Shown in pieces: positions 46,463 through 54,975 of a DNA stretch of 64,000 nt. Under the pieces are notes generated by a model. That model saw nothing but the letters and a program-made list of their open reading frames with translations. It ran no database searches and was not told the origin of the DNA. The translations under genes were made by a program, and so were the position numbers. This stretch comes from Rhizobium sp. Root274 (lineage in GTDB: Bacteria > Pseudomonadota > Alphaproteobacteria > Rhizobiales > Rhizobiaceae): assembly GCF_001429245.1 (NCBI RefSeq), contig NZ_LMJE01000007.1, forward strand, positions 62,001-126,000, written 5' to 3'. Each line of letters starts with the position of its first letter. Positions within the stretch are counted from its first letter, which is position 1.

Positions 46463-47287
46463 TCAGACGGTGAAGATGCGTTCGCGCAGTTCCTGCCAGG
46501 CATCCGGATCGGCGGCGATCAGCAGACCACCCTCGGTATGGTGCGGCAAATAGGACGAACCGTCAAAGCGTGCCACATGGGCGCCAGCCTCCTGCATCAT
46601 CAGGGCACCGGCCAGATGATCCCAGGGCATCAGCTTGTTGTACATCGCGAAATCCAGGTGTCCTTGCCCGAGCAGGCGGTATTCATGGGCGGCGCAGCGA
46701 TAGCTGGTGAAGAGGCGGACATCCGCGAGGTTCGAAAGGATCCGGCGGCGGGTGTCGATGTCGAAGAAGCCGGTATTGGCAGTGCCGATCATCTGTTCGA
46801 GCGGACCGCTCGGGCGCACGGACATCTGCTCCTGCGATCCGTCCGGCCGGCAGAGCCAGGCGCCACCACCCTTTTCGACCAGTGCCCAATCATTGCCGAT
46901 CGGGTCATAGATCACGCCGGCCACGGTTTCGCCTTTCGAGACCACGGCAAGCATCACGCCGAACAGCGTGAGGCCCGAGGCAAAATTGAAGGTGCCGTCG
47001 ATCGGATCGACGATCACGGCGAGATCGGCATCGGCGATCTTGCTCAAGAGGGCCGGATCAGCGGCCACCGACTCCTCTCCGACGAAGAGCGCATCCGGGA
47101 GAAGCGCCGATACGCCCTTGCGGATCAGCCGTTCAGCCGCCTCATCGGCCTCGGTCACGAGATCGATGGCCTCCGTCTTCATCCGGACATCGCCTTCGCC
47201 CAGATTGCGGAAGCGCGGCAGGATCTCCTCGACGGCCGCCTCCTCAAGCAGATTGGCTAAGGCGGCAATATCGATCGTAGCAGTCAT
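46463..47287 (-). CDS. Inositol-monophosphatase-family phosphatase
   Basis: 274 residues of the Mg-dependent IMPase superfamily: FVGEESV (metal ligand Glu), IVDPIDGTFNFASGL and the C-terminal PWDHLAGALMMQEAGAHVA. SuhB/inositol monophosphatase and histidinol-phosphate phosphatase HisN share these motifs; I cannot choose between them. The ATG at 47287 (MTATIDIAAL) avoids an unconserved upstream extension. Confidence 0.88.
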   Translation of the reverse strand: MTATIDIAALANLLEEAAVEEILPRFRNLGEGDVRMKTEAIDLVTEADEAAERLIRKGVSALLPDALFVGEESVAADPALLSKIADADLAVIVDPIDGTFNFASGLTLFGVMLAVVSKGETVAGVIYDPIGNDWALVEKGGGAWLCRPDGSQEQMSVRPSGPLEQMIGTANTGFFDIDTRRRILSNLADVRLFTSYRCAAHEYRLLGQGHLDFAMYNKLMPWDHLAGALMMQEAGAHVARFDGSSYLPHHTEGGLLIAADPDAWQELRERIFTV

Positions 47288-47462
47288 GAATTCTCTCCAA
47301 TCCGGCAGCTCAAGCCCGCCGTTTTCCTGCACTGTCCCACCCCGGATCTTCTAGCCGCAAGGCTGCAGTAAAGTACAGCGGGAAAGGCCGGCGGCGCAGT
47401 TGCCTGCGGTCGGGAAAAGTGCATGATTTCGAAAACACGTGTCAGTCGGAGCATACCTTCCC

Positions 47463-48080
47463 ATGATGTCCAGGCGTTCACTGCTGGCGGCCGCGTCGGC
47501 ACTTTTCATCACGTCCTTCCTGCCGGCGGAAGCGGCACCGAAAGGAAAGCCGAAGCTGAGGACGGGCCAGGTTTACCTGATCCGGGGCTTCGCCAACGTG
47601 TTTTCGACCGGTCTCGACACGCTCGGCAAGCAACTGGCCGCTGATGGCGTCAAGGCGGAAGTCCTGTCGCTCCCCAATGCCGATTTCTTCGCCCGCCGCA
47701 TCGCCGAGAAATATCGAGCCTCCAAGGATGCCCGCCCGATCGTGCTTGTCGGCCACTCGCTCGGCGCGGACATGACCTTTACGCTCGCACGTGCGCTAGA
47801 GCCGATGAAGATACCGGTGGCGCTAATCATCAGCTTTGACCCGACCGGCAAGGGCCCGGTTCCGAAGAACGTGAAGAAAGCACTGAATTTCTATACCGGC
47901 GGCGATAATCTCTGGTCACCGGTCACCCCGATGCCGGGCTTCAAGGGCGACCTTGCCAATATCAACCTGCGCCAGGGCGACACGGCCATCAAGGGCATCG
48001 GCCATTTCAACATCGACAAGAACCCCGGCCTGCACGAGCGCGCCATCAACGAGATCATGAAGGCCCTTCGCGCCCGCTGA
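47463..48080 (+). CDS. Exported alpha/beta hydrolase-like protein
   Basis: 205 residues with a twin-arginine-like signal (MMSRRSLLAAASALFITSFL) ending AEAA. The mature part opens VYLIRGFANVFSTGLDTLGK and has VGHSLGADMTF, a GHSLG nucleophile elbow; a candidate Asp is in IISFDPTG and a His in GIGHFNID. A lipase- or thioesterase-like enzyme of unknown substrate. Whether export is by Tat or Sec is not settled by sequence. Confidence 0.8.
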   Translation: MMSRRSLLAAASALFITSFLPAEAAPKGKPKLRTGQVYLIRGFANVFSTGLDTLGKQLAADGVKAEVLSLPNADFFARRIAEKYRASKDARPIVLVGHSLGADMTFTLARALEPMKIPVALIISFDPTGKGPVPKNVKKALNFYTGGDNLWSPVTPMPGFKGDLANINLRQGDTAIKGIGHFNIDKNPGLHERAINEIMKALRAR

Positions 48081-48092
48081 CCCCGGGCGGCC

Positions 48093-48674
48093 TCAGAAAA
48101 CGCCAGGGATCAGTCGCTTCGTGCGTTCGCAATAGGCCTCGTATTCAGTCCCGAAGGTCTGGCGCATCATCGCCTCCTCGCGCGACTGCCGCACGGCATA
48201 AAGGGCTAGAACCGCAGCGAGACCTGATAACCCGGCGATCCAGTTCGGGATCAGCAGCGCTTGGGTGAGCCCCCACAGGATGAAGGAGGCGTACATCGGG
48301 TGGCGCATATGAGCATAAACGCCCCGCGTCACCAGTTGATGCCCCTCGCGCACTTCCAGCGTGACCGACCAGTTCCGACCCAGATCCTTGTGGCTTCGAC
48401 GAAAGAGCCAAAGGAAGACGAGGCCCGTCAGCAGACCAAGCGCGAGAATGACGGCAGGCTGGCCGCGATTGGCAAAGCCTGAGAATAGTCCCAGCCGCCA
48501 GGCGATCGGCATGACCACCAGCCCGATGACGCAGAGCGTGAGGAGCGAGATGTCGAGTGTGGTGCGATTGTCGACGCGTGTCTTCTGCCGCCGAGCACGG
48601 CGCATCGCAGGATAGCGCATCGCGCACCAGACGAGCAGCATCAGAGCCCAGCTTATGAAGGAAATGCGTGTCAT
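48093..48674 (-). CDS. ICMT/PEMT-like integral membrane methyltransferase
   Basis: 193 residues with four to five membrane segments. The C-terminal signature GVYAHMRHPMYASFILWGL, with the R-H-P-x-Y motif for SAM binding, and the later EAMMRQTFGTEYEAYCERT, identify the isoprenylcysteine carboxyl methyltransferase-like fold. Bacterial members usually act on phospholipids or other lipids; the substrate here is unknown. Its start overlaps the stop of hydrolase paralogue B (4 bp), so they are coupled. Confidence 0.85.
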   Translation of the reverse strand: MTRISFISWALMLLVWCAMRYPAMRRARRQKTRVDNRTTLDISLLTLCVIGLVVMPIAWRLGLFSGFANRGQPAVILALGLLTGLVFLWLFRRSHKDLGRNWSVTLEVREGHQLVTRGVYAHMRHPMYASFILWGLTQALLIPNWIAGLSGLAAVLALYAVRQSREEAMMRQTFGTEYEAYCERTKRLIPGVF

Positions 48675-49876
48675 GCCTCGACCTTTGTCTGTTGCGCCTC
48701 GACCGCCAACACCGGCAGATGTCCCGGCCGCACCTCTTCCAGCCGCCGAGTCCCGCAGCAGATCAGGAAGAAGTCATAGAAGTAGCGCCGGCTATTCGCC
48801 GAAATGAATTGATAGTGGACGCGGAAGAAGTTCCGTTTGATCCGCTTGTAGCTCTCCTTGACCAGCATGTCGCGGAACCGCACCTGAAACATGCGCGGGA
48901 AAAGATCGGCGCGTTGATGAGTGAGCCCGGCCAGCTGATACGGATCGCATTTGTAGAAATTGATGATGTCGGTCAGCGCCTGGAATTCCGTCCAGCGCAG
49001 GCCTGGATAGGCGGCGAGGCCTTCAAGCCGACTGCGCGCGCGCTTTGCCGCCGGATGAAGGCAAACCTTGAGCGATGTCGATCCGACGGTGAGCAGGGTG
49101 AAATCAACCGGACGCCCCTCGCCCCTCAGACGCTCTGCCAGCAGATGCGCCACATCCAGGATCAGCGCCCCGCCGGTTGAATGACCGACCAGCAGCACCT
49201 CGTCATAGGCTCTCTCCTTCAGTCGTGTCTCGATCAGCCGCGACCACGCGTCGAGCCGCTGATCCATATCCGGGCGGCGGCAACGCAGATGCTCGCGGCT
49301 GAACGACCAGAGGTCCATCAGATGGAAGACGAAGTAGCGCCGCCCGATGCTGCGGCCAACGGCATAGGCGGCGACCATACCGAGAAGGACGCCGAGGATG
49401 CCGCTGCCCCAAAAACCCGTGACAGAAACCAACCGATAGACCAGATATCCGATGCCGGCAAAGGCCAAGAGCGCAACGGCCGGATAGAGGAAGTAGAGGG
49501 CAAAGCGCCAGTTGGTCTGGAAGAAACGGAACATGGTGCCGCTGGCGATATAGTCCATGAAAGAGACCAGATAGACCCAAAGCCGCTGCGCAAAAGCGCG
49601 TGCTCCATCCCGTTTTACCAAGTCGTCAAAGCTCAAAAATGTGAGGTCGGTGGTGCAGTCGCCGTCGCTTCCCTGATAGGTCACTCGTGCGGTGGCTGCG
49701 ATCCCGTCGGGCGCCTGCTGCGGTTCCTCCATGCGCGCGACGATCCCCCAGCACGCGCTGAACCTGGCCATCTCGCGACCGATTCGGCGAAAGAAGCCTG
49801 CCGAATCGTTGCGCTCATAACCGCCGACGAGAAAGACGGCACGCCGCGCGACCGACGCCTGAGAACCCTCAGTCAT
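48671..49876 (-). CDS. Membrane-embedded alpha/beta hydrolase, paralogue B
   Basis: 401 residues, paralogous to the gene at 43143-44285. Shared blocks in the same order are WRFALYFLYP in the first membrane hairpin, RYFVFHLMDLW, the nucleophile LLVGHSTGGALIL (Ser233), FTLLTVGSTSLKVCLHPAAK, FQALTDIINFYKCDPY and VRFRDMLVKESYKRIKRNFF. The N-terminus AVFLVGGYERND supplies the first beta strand. The ATG at 49876 was chosen; a GTG four codons earlier is in frame. It is translated with the ICMT-like methyltransferase downstream. A lipid substrate is plausible but unproven. Confidence 0.8.
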   Translation of the reverse strand: MTEGSQASVARRAVFLVGGYERNDSAGFFRRIGREMARFSACWGIVARMEEPQQAPDGIAATARVTYQGSDGDCTTDLTFLSFDDLVKRDGARAFAQRLWVYLVSFMDYIASGTMFRFFQTNWRFALYFLYPAVALLAFAGIGYLVYRLVSVTGFWGSGILGVLLGMVAAYAVGRSIGRRYFVFHLMDLWSFSREHLRCRRPDMDQRLDAWSRLIETRLKERAYDEVLLVGHSTGGALILDVAHLLAERLRGEGRPVDFTLLTVGSTSLKVCLHPAAKRARSRLEGLAAYPGLRWTEFQALTDIINFYKCDPYQLAGLTHQRADLFPRMFQVRFRDMLVKESYKRIKRNFFRVHYQFISANSRRYFYDFFLICCGTRRLEEVRPGHLPVLAVEAQQTKVEA

Positions 49877-50056
49877 CCATACTCCCACACTTGTTCTTCC
49901 ACCCGGTTAGCACCGCCGAACCGGCCCCTCGGCACTTTCTAAAGTGCAACAGCGCTTAAGGACAGTCCGCAATGCGCCTAATGCCGGGGATATTGTGCAG
50001 GAGCGCAGGTAATTATGCAGGGCACGCAGCCGCCAGTGCTCGAAAGCGAACCGCGT

Positions 50057-50944
50057 TCACGCCTGCGGGCTCGCCACCAGTCCGGCGAAATCGAAAAGCT
50101 TGGGATCAAGCAGGTGCGAGGGATCGACATGCGCAAGCGCCCGCAGCATCGCATCCTTGCGGCCCGGCATCTTGGCTTCGATGCCCGCCAGCATCTCCTT
50201 CATCGCATTGCGCTGCAGCCCATCCTGGGAACCACAGAGATCACAGGGGATGATCGGAAAGGCCATGGCCTCGGCGAACTTCACCATGTCGTCTTCCGCC
50301 GCATAAGCAAGCGGCCGCAGGACAAAGAGGTCCTTCTCGTCGTTCAAGAGCTTGGCCGGCATGGCCGAAAGCCGGCCGCCATGGAAGAAGTTCATGAAGA
50401 AGGTTTCGAGAATATCTTCCCGATGATGGCCGAGAACCAGGGCGTCACACCCCTCCTCCCGCGCGATACGGTAGAGATTGCCGCGACGCAGCCGCGAACA
50501 GAGCGAGCAATAGGTACCGCCGCTCGGCACCTTTTCCTTCACGATCGAATAGGTGTCACGATACTCGATCCGATGTTTGACCCCGATCGACGCCAGATAA
50601 TCCGGCAGCACATGTTTGGGGAAGTTCGGCTGTCCCTGGTCGAGATTGCAGGCAATGATTTCGACGGGCAGCAGGCCGCGCCATTGCAGATCGAGCAGGA
50701 TGGCGAGCAGGCCGTAGCTGTCCTTGCCGCCCGAAAGCCCAACCAGCCAGCGTTTCTGGCCCTTCAGCATGTCGAAGTCCGAGATCGCCTGGCGCACCTG
50801 CCGGATCAGCCGCTTGCGCAACTTGTTGAAGGAGACGGAGCGCGGCGCCTGGGCAAAGACCGGGTGTACGGTCGCCAGGTCGAGATCGTCCTCGGCGTCC
50901 AATGCTGCGGCACTCTTGCTGTCGATCGTATTGACGAGGTTCAT
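50057..50944 (-). CDS. ttcA: tRNA 2-thiocytidine synthetase TtcA
   Basis: Thiolates cytidine 32 of tRNA using an iron-sulfur cluster and ATP. 295 residues with the PP-loop [19 protein letters not shown] and two cysteine pairs in [16 protein letters not shown] and [15 protein letters not shown]. Later, [20 protein letters not shown] is the family block. It lies 44 bp downstream of glsA on the same strand. Confidence 0.94.
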   Translation of the reverse strand: MNLVNTIDSKSAAALDAEDDLDLATVHPVFAQAPRSVSFNKLRKRLIRQVRQAISDFDMLKGQKRWLVGLSGGKDSYGLLAILLDLQWRGLLPVEIIACNLDQGQPNFPKHVLPDYLASIGVKHRIEYRDTYSIVKEKVPSGGTYCSLCSRLRRGNLYRIAREEGCDALVLGHHREDILETFFMNFFHGGRLSAMPAKLLNDEKDLFVLRPLAYAAEDDMVKFAEAMAFPIIPCDLCGSQDGLQRNAMKEMLAGIEAKMPGRKDAMLRALAHVDPSHLLDPKLFDFAGLVASPQA

Positions 50945-50988
50945 CTACGGCTCCATTCGCCTTGCAATGCCCTTTGCCGCCGCGAAGA

Positions 50989-51915
50989 TCAAGCCCCGAA
51001 CACAGACCAGCCCGTGCGCGTTGCGAGCATTTCGAGCGCTGCCGAGCCGAGGGCGGAATTGCCGACCTTGTTGAGCCCCGGCGACCAGACAGCGATCGAC
51101 GCCTTGCCCGGAGCAACCGCAAGGATGCCGCCGCCGACACCGGATTTGCCCGGCAGACCAACCTGATAGGCAAAATCGCCGGAACCGTCGTAATGGCCAC
51201 ACATCAGCATCAGCGCATTGATGCGCCGCGCGCGCTTTGGAGAGACGACTGAAAAGCCCGTGAGCGGATTGGTGCCGCGATTGGCGAGAAACAGGCCGGC
51301 ATGGGAGAGCTGCACGCAGGAGAGCGCCAGCGCGCATTGGTGAAAATAGACACCGAGCGTGTGTTCGACCGGATGGTCGAGATTGCCGAAGCCGCGCATG
51401 AAATTGGCAAGCGCGAAATTGCGGTAGCCGGTGCGTTGCTCGGATTGCGCCACCTTCTCGTCGATCGACAGCGTTTCGTCATCGGCGAGATAGCGCATGA
51501 AGCGCAGATATTCGCCAATCGCCTCGCGTGGCTTGTGACCGGCCAAGACCATGTCGGAAATGACGATGGCGCCCGCATTGATGAAGGGATTGCGCGGGAT
51601 GCCGTGCTCGTGCTCAAGCTGGACGATGGAGTTGAACGAGGACCCCGAAGGCTCCCGACCCACCCGTTTCCAGATCGCCTCGCCTGCCTTACCGAGCGCA
51701 AGCGTCAGCATGAAGACCTTGGAAATGCTCTGGATGGAAAACGCAGCATGCGCGTCGCCAGCCTTGTAGGTATGGCCTTCCACAGTGGTGATGGCGATAC
51801 CGAACTGCTTCGGATCCACCCGGGCGAGTTCCGGGATATAGTCTGCGACCTTGCCTTCGCCCAGGCGCGGCTGAAGCACTTCCACGATCTCGTCGATGAC
51901 CTGCTGCAGATCCAT
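50989..51915 (-). CDS. glsA: Glutaminase
   Basis: Serine-dependent glutaminase of 308 residues that hydrolyses glutamine to glutamate and ammonia. The catalytic S-x-x-K is in [18 protein letters not shown], then [12 protein letters not shown], Tyr in the later [20 protein letters not shown] and [11 protein letters not shown]. Start ATG at 51915. Situated between rpsD and ttcA on the same strand, with the rpsD terminator upstream. Confidence 0.94.
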   Translation of the reverse strand: MDLQQVIDEIVEVLQPRLGEGKVADYIPELARVDPKQFGIAITTVEGHTYKAGDAHAAFSIQSISKVFMLTLALGKAGEAIWKRVGREPSGSSFNSIVQLEHEHGIPRNPFINAGAIVISDMVLAGHKPREAIGEYLRFMRYLADDETLSIDEKVAQSEQRTGYRNFALANFMRGFGNLDHPVEHTLGVYFHQCALALSCVQLSHAGLFLANRGTNPLTGFSVVSPKRARRINALMLMCGHYDGSGDFAYQVGLPGKSGVGGGILAVAPGKASIAVWSPGLNKVGNSALGSAALEMLATRTGWSVFGA

Positions 51916-51975
51916 CTCTCGCCCCTTACCCGATGACGCGCCATCTTCCCCAGGACGCGCTGCACTGCAAACAGA

Positions 51976-52000
51976 AAAAGCCGCCCCGAAGGGCGGCTTT
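51976..52000 (-). terminator. Rho-independent terminator after rpsD
   Basis: On the minus strand, AAAGCCGCCC-TTCG-GGGCGGCTTTTT forms a near-perfect stem with the stable UUCG tetraloop and a T-run. It separates rpsD from glsA. Confidence 0.92.
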
Positions 52001-52023
52001 CCACAAATCCGTCTCGCTTAAGA

Positions 52024-52641
52024 TTAGCGCGAGTAGAATTCGACGACCAGGTTCGGTTCCATGATGACTGCGTACGGAACGTCCGACAGGGTCGGAACGC
52101 GCACGAAGGTTGCAACCATCTTGTTGTGGTCGGCATCGATGTAGTCAGGAACGTCGCGTTCAGCGAGCGAAACCGATTCCAGAACCGTAACCATCTGCTT
52201 CGACTTCTGGCGAACTTCGATCACGTCGCCAGCCTTGCAGCGGTACGAACCGATGTTGACGCGAACGCCGTTGACCGTGACGTGGCCATGGTTGACGAAC
52301 TGGCGGGCAGCAAAGACCGTCGGTACGAACTTGGCGCGGTAGACGATGGCGTCCAGACGCGACTCAAGCAGGCCGATCAGGTTTTCACCGGTGTCACCCT
52401 TGCGACGGTTGGCTTCGTCGTAAGTTGCGCGGAACTGCTTCTCGCGGATGTCGCCGTAGTAGCCCTTGAGCTTCTGCTTGGCGCGCAGCTGCACGCCGAA
52501 GTCCGAAAGCTTGCCTTTGCGGCGCTGGCCGTGCTGGCCAGGACCGTATTCGCGGCGGTTCACCGGGGACTTCGGACGGCCCCAGATGTTCTCGCCCATA
52601 CGGCGATCAATTTTGTACTTGGATGATGCGCGCTTGCTCAT
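52024..52641 (-). CDS. rpsD: 30S ribosomal protein S4
   Basis: 205 residues starting [20 protein letters not shown], with the S4 RNA-binding domain [20 protein letters not shown], then [16 protein letters not shown]. It binds 16S rRNA early in 30S assembly and in several bacteria represses its own operon. Here it is a stand-alone gene, as in many alphaproteobacteria, with its own leader and terminator. A hairpin lies just upstream of its start. Confidence 0.97.
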   Translation of the reverse strand: MSKRASSKYKIDRRMGENIWGRPKSPVNRREYGPGQHGQRRKGKLSDFGVQLRAKQKLKGYYGDIREKQFRATYDEANRRKGDTGENLIGLLESRLDAIVYRAKFVPTVFAARQFVNHGHVTVNGVRVNIGSYRCKAGDVIEVRQKSKQMVTVLESVSLAERDVPDYIDADHNKMVATFVRVPTLSDVPYAVIMEPNLVVEFYSR

Positions 52642-52667
52642 CGTATTTCCTTCTCAAGACGTTAGGA

Positions 52668-52685
52668 CGGTTTGTTGCCAAACCG
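52668..52685 (-). promoter_or_regulatory. Hairpin in the rpsD leader
   Basis: CGGTTTG-TTGC-CAAACCG (plus strand) is a perfect 7-bp hairpin with a 4-base loop. It starts 27 nt upstream of the rpsD ATG, so it would be in the 5' UTR. There is no T-run on the minus strand, so it is not an obvious terminator. S4 feedback control is a possibility. Confidence 0.4.
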
Positions 52686-52915
52686 CCTCAAGGAAACACG
52701 CCCTCCTCTGAACTTCCTTTTTCGAAGCTCTGACAGGCTTCTCACGTAAGCGTACGGAGAAAACCACGGGACATGTTAAAACAAACACCGGGCGTTGCGG
52801 CCCGGCGTTGGGCGGTCATTAGTGGGCGCGGGGGAAAATGTCAACATAGAGACTTGAAACGGGCTGGAACAAAACCATCTTTGGGAAACGCAGCACCGGG
52901 CCCCTCTGACGCGAG

Positions 52916-52962
52916 TGCCGGATTCCCGTGATGTCGGAGCTGCGATCCTCAACTATCCGGCA
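52916..52962 (+). promoter_or_regulatory. Inverted repeat in the terC leader, possible structured RNA
   Basis: TGCCGGAT (52916-52923) and ATCCGGCA (52955-52962) are perfect complementary arms enclosing 31 bases. TTCCC just inside the left arm can also pair with GGGAA just after the right arm. The right end touches the AAGGGAAA that would be the ribosome binding site of terC (GTG 52977), so the fold could control translation. It does not obviously match the yybP-ykoY consensus. Confidence 0.42.
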
Positions 52963-52976
52963 AGGGAAACCCCGTC

Positions 52977-53975
52977 GTGGATTTTCTTTGGATTGATTTT
53001 CTGGGCAAACCTGCCTGGATGTGGCTCACTTTCGTCGTCGTCGTTCTCTTCCTCCTCGCTCTCGATCTCGGGGTTCTTCACAAAGACAGCCGCGAGATCG
53101 GTATCAAGGAGAGCTTCGCCCTCTCCGCCTTCTACATCACCCTCGGTCTCGCCTTTGGCGGCTGGCTTTGGTACCAGAGCGGCGAACAGGCCGGTCTTGA
53201 ATACCTCACCGGTTTCGTGGTCGAGAAAAGCCTCGCGATGGACAATATCTTCGTCATCGCGATGATCTTCAGCTACTTCTCCATTCCCAGAGCATATCAG
53301 CATCGCGTGCTGCTCTGGGGCATCCTCGGCGTGATCGTTCTGCGTGGCATCATGATCGCTGCGGGTGCTGCCATCGTCGAGAACTACAGCTGGGTTCTCT
53401 ATATCTTCGCGGCCTTCCTCATCGGCACCGGCATCAAGATGCTGCTCACCGCTGATAAGGAATATGACGTCTCCTCCAACCCTGTACTGAAATTCCTGCG
53501 GCGCAAGCTGCCGGTGACGGACGGTCTGCGCAAGGAGCACTTCTTTGTCCGTGAAGCCGATGAGAAGACCGGCAAGCTGAAGACCTTCATCACGCCGCTC
53601 TTTCTGGCGCTGGTGATGGTGGAACTGGCCGACGTCATCTTCGCCGTCGACTCGATCCCGGCGATCTTTGCGATCACCACCGACCCCTATATCGTCTACA
53701 CCTCGAACATCTTTGCGATCCTCGGCCTGCGCGCCCTCTATTTCGCGCTTTCCGCCCTGATCCACCGCTTTGCTTATCTCAAATACGCGCTGTCGGTCGT
53801 GCTGATCTTCATCGGCTCGAAGATCTTCCTGGCCGACATGCTGGGGCTGGCCAAGATCCCGCCTGTGGTCTCGCTGACGGTAACCCTTGGCATCCTCGCC
53901 GCCGGCATCCTCGGCTCGCTCTGGGCCACCCGGAACGCGCTCCCTGAAAAGCACGGCACCGGCCAGGAAGGCTGA
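52977..53975 (+). CDS. TerC/Alx-family membrane transporter
   Basis: 332 residues with about nine membrane segments: MWLTFVVVVLFLLALDLGVL at the N-terminus, GFVVEKSLAMDNIFVIAMI, and MVELADVIFAVDSIPAIFAI. The intramembrane acidic residues in LALDLG, EKSLAMDN and ELADVIFAVDS are the metal-binding residues of the family. TerC/Alx proteins export manganese or related metals. The GTG at 52977 was chosen. A strong terminator follows. Confidence 0.92.
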   Translation: MDFLWIDFLGKPAWMWLTFVVVVLFLLALDLGVLHKDSREIGIKESFALSAFYITLGLAFGGWLWYQSGEQAGLEYLTGFVVEKSLAMDNIFVIAMIFSYFSIPRAYQHRVLLWGILGVIVLRGIMIAAGAAIVENYSWVLYIFAAFLIGTGIKMLLTADKEYDVSSNPVLKFLRRKLPVTDGLRKEHFFVREADEKTGKLKTFITPLFLALVMVELADVIFAVDSIPAIFAITTDPYIVYTSNIFAILGLRALYFALSALIHRFAYLKYALSVVLIFIGSKIFLADMLGLAKIPPVVSLTVTLGILAAGILGSLWATRNALPEKHGTGQEG

Positions 53976-53988
53976 TGACATTGATGAA

Positions 53989-54014
53989 GGGCGGCTTTCG
54001 GGCCGCCCTTTTTT
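53989..54014 (+). terminator. Rho-independent terminator after terC
   Basis: GGGCGGC-TTTCGG-GCCGCCC stem followed by six T residues, directly after the terC stop. Confidence 0.93.
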
Positions 54015-54126
54015 GTTCCGTCGCGGGATTTTGACTGCCCGGAACTTGATCGAGGCTCCCAGACTGCTGACAGGCCACACGAACTCCGCTATCCCGTGGG
54101 TCCCGCCATCAACTTGCGTTTCCCCG

Positions 54127-54975
54127 ATGATCCTGCGTTTATCTCGTTTTGGCCTGCTCGCTTTGCTGTGCCTGTCCCTGCCGCTCACCGCCATAAGTGC
54201 CCAGGCTGCCACACACGCCAACATCCTCGTGGATGCCGAGACGGGCGAAGTGCTGGAAGCGCTGAACGCCGATGCGCAGACCTATCCGGCGTCACTCACC
54301 AAGATGATGACGCTTTATCTCACCTTCGAAGCCCTGCATTCCGGCCGGCTTTCCTGGGATCAACGGCTGGTCATTTCCAAGAATGCCAATGACAAGGAAC
54401 CCTACAAGTTCGCGATCGGAGCCGGCAATACGATCAGCGTGCGCGAAGCGGTCATGGGCATGGTGGTCCTCTCGACCAATGATGCGGCAACCGCTGTGGC
54501 CGAGACACTGGCCGGCTCGGAGGCCGCTTGCGGCGTGGTCATGACGGCAAGGGCGCGTGCGCTCGGCATGAACGACACCGTCTTCACCAACCCGTCCGGC
54601 CTGCCCGATCCCGCACAGGTGACCACGGCTACCGACATGGCGCGCCTCGGGCTTGCGCTGATCCGCGACTTTCCCGAGGAGTACAAGCTCTTCGCCTCGC
54701 GTGGCATGACCTTCCGGGGCATGAAGTTTCGCGGCCACAATCCGTTTCTCGTCCGCTATCCCGGCGCCGATGGCATCAAGACCGGCTATACCGAGGCTGC
54801 CGGTTACAACATCGTGACTTCGGCCACAAATGGCCATCGCCGTCTCGTCGGCGTGGTCCTGGGCGCCCGCAGCAACGACGCCCGCAACACAGAAATCATC
54901 GGCCTCTTCGACAAGCATCTCGGTGCGATCCCTGTGAATGCGGGCCAGGCCCAGATGGAAGGAGAGAAACCATGA
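54127..54975 (+). CDS. D-alanyl-D-alanine carboxypeptidase (peptidase S11)
   Basis: Periplasmic penicillin-binding protein that trims the terminal D-Ala of peptidoglycan peptides. 282 residues after a signal peptide (LLALLCLSLPLTAISAQAA). Catalytic motifs are S56-L-T-K59, S116-T-N118 (STN in place of the usual SGN) and K218-T-G220. No C-terminal PBP5 stalk or membrane anchor is seen, so it is likely soluble. The stop overlaps the pepT start by 4 bp. Confidence 0.93.
   Translation: MILRLSRFGLLALLCLSLPLTAISAQAATHANILVDAETGEVLEALNADAQTYPASLTKMMTLYLTFEALHSGRLSWDQRLVISKNANDKEPYKFAIGAGNTISVREAVMGMVVLSTNDAATAVAETLAGSEAACGVVMTARARALGMNDTVFTNPSGLPDPAQVTTATDMARLGLALIRDFPEEYKLFASRGMTFRGMKFRGHNPFLVRYPGADGIKTGYTEAAGYNIVTSATNGHRRLVGVVLGARSNDARNTEIIGLFDKHLGAIPVNAGQAQMEGEKP

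Noticed and set aside
52953..54224. 423-residue minus-strand frame across terC
   Set aside because: It runs through a strong terminator and the antisense of a membrane protein; the hydrophilic Glu/Asp-rich sequence is what antisense of hydrophobic codons gives.
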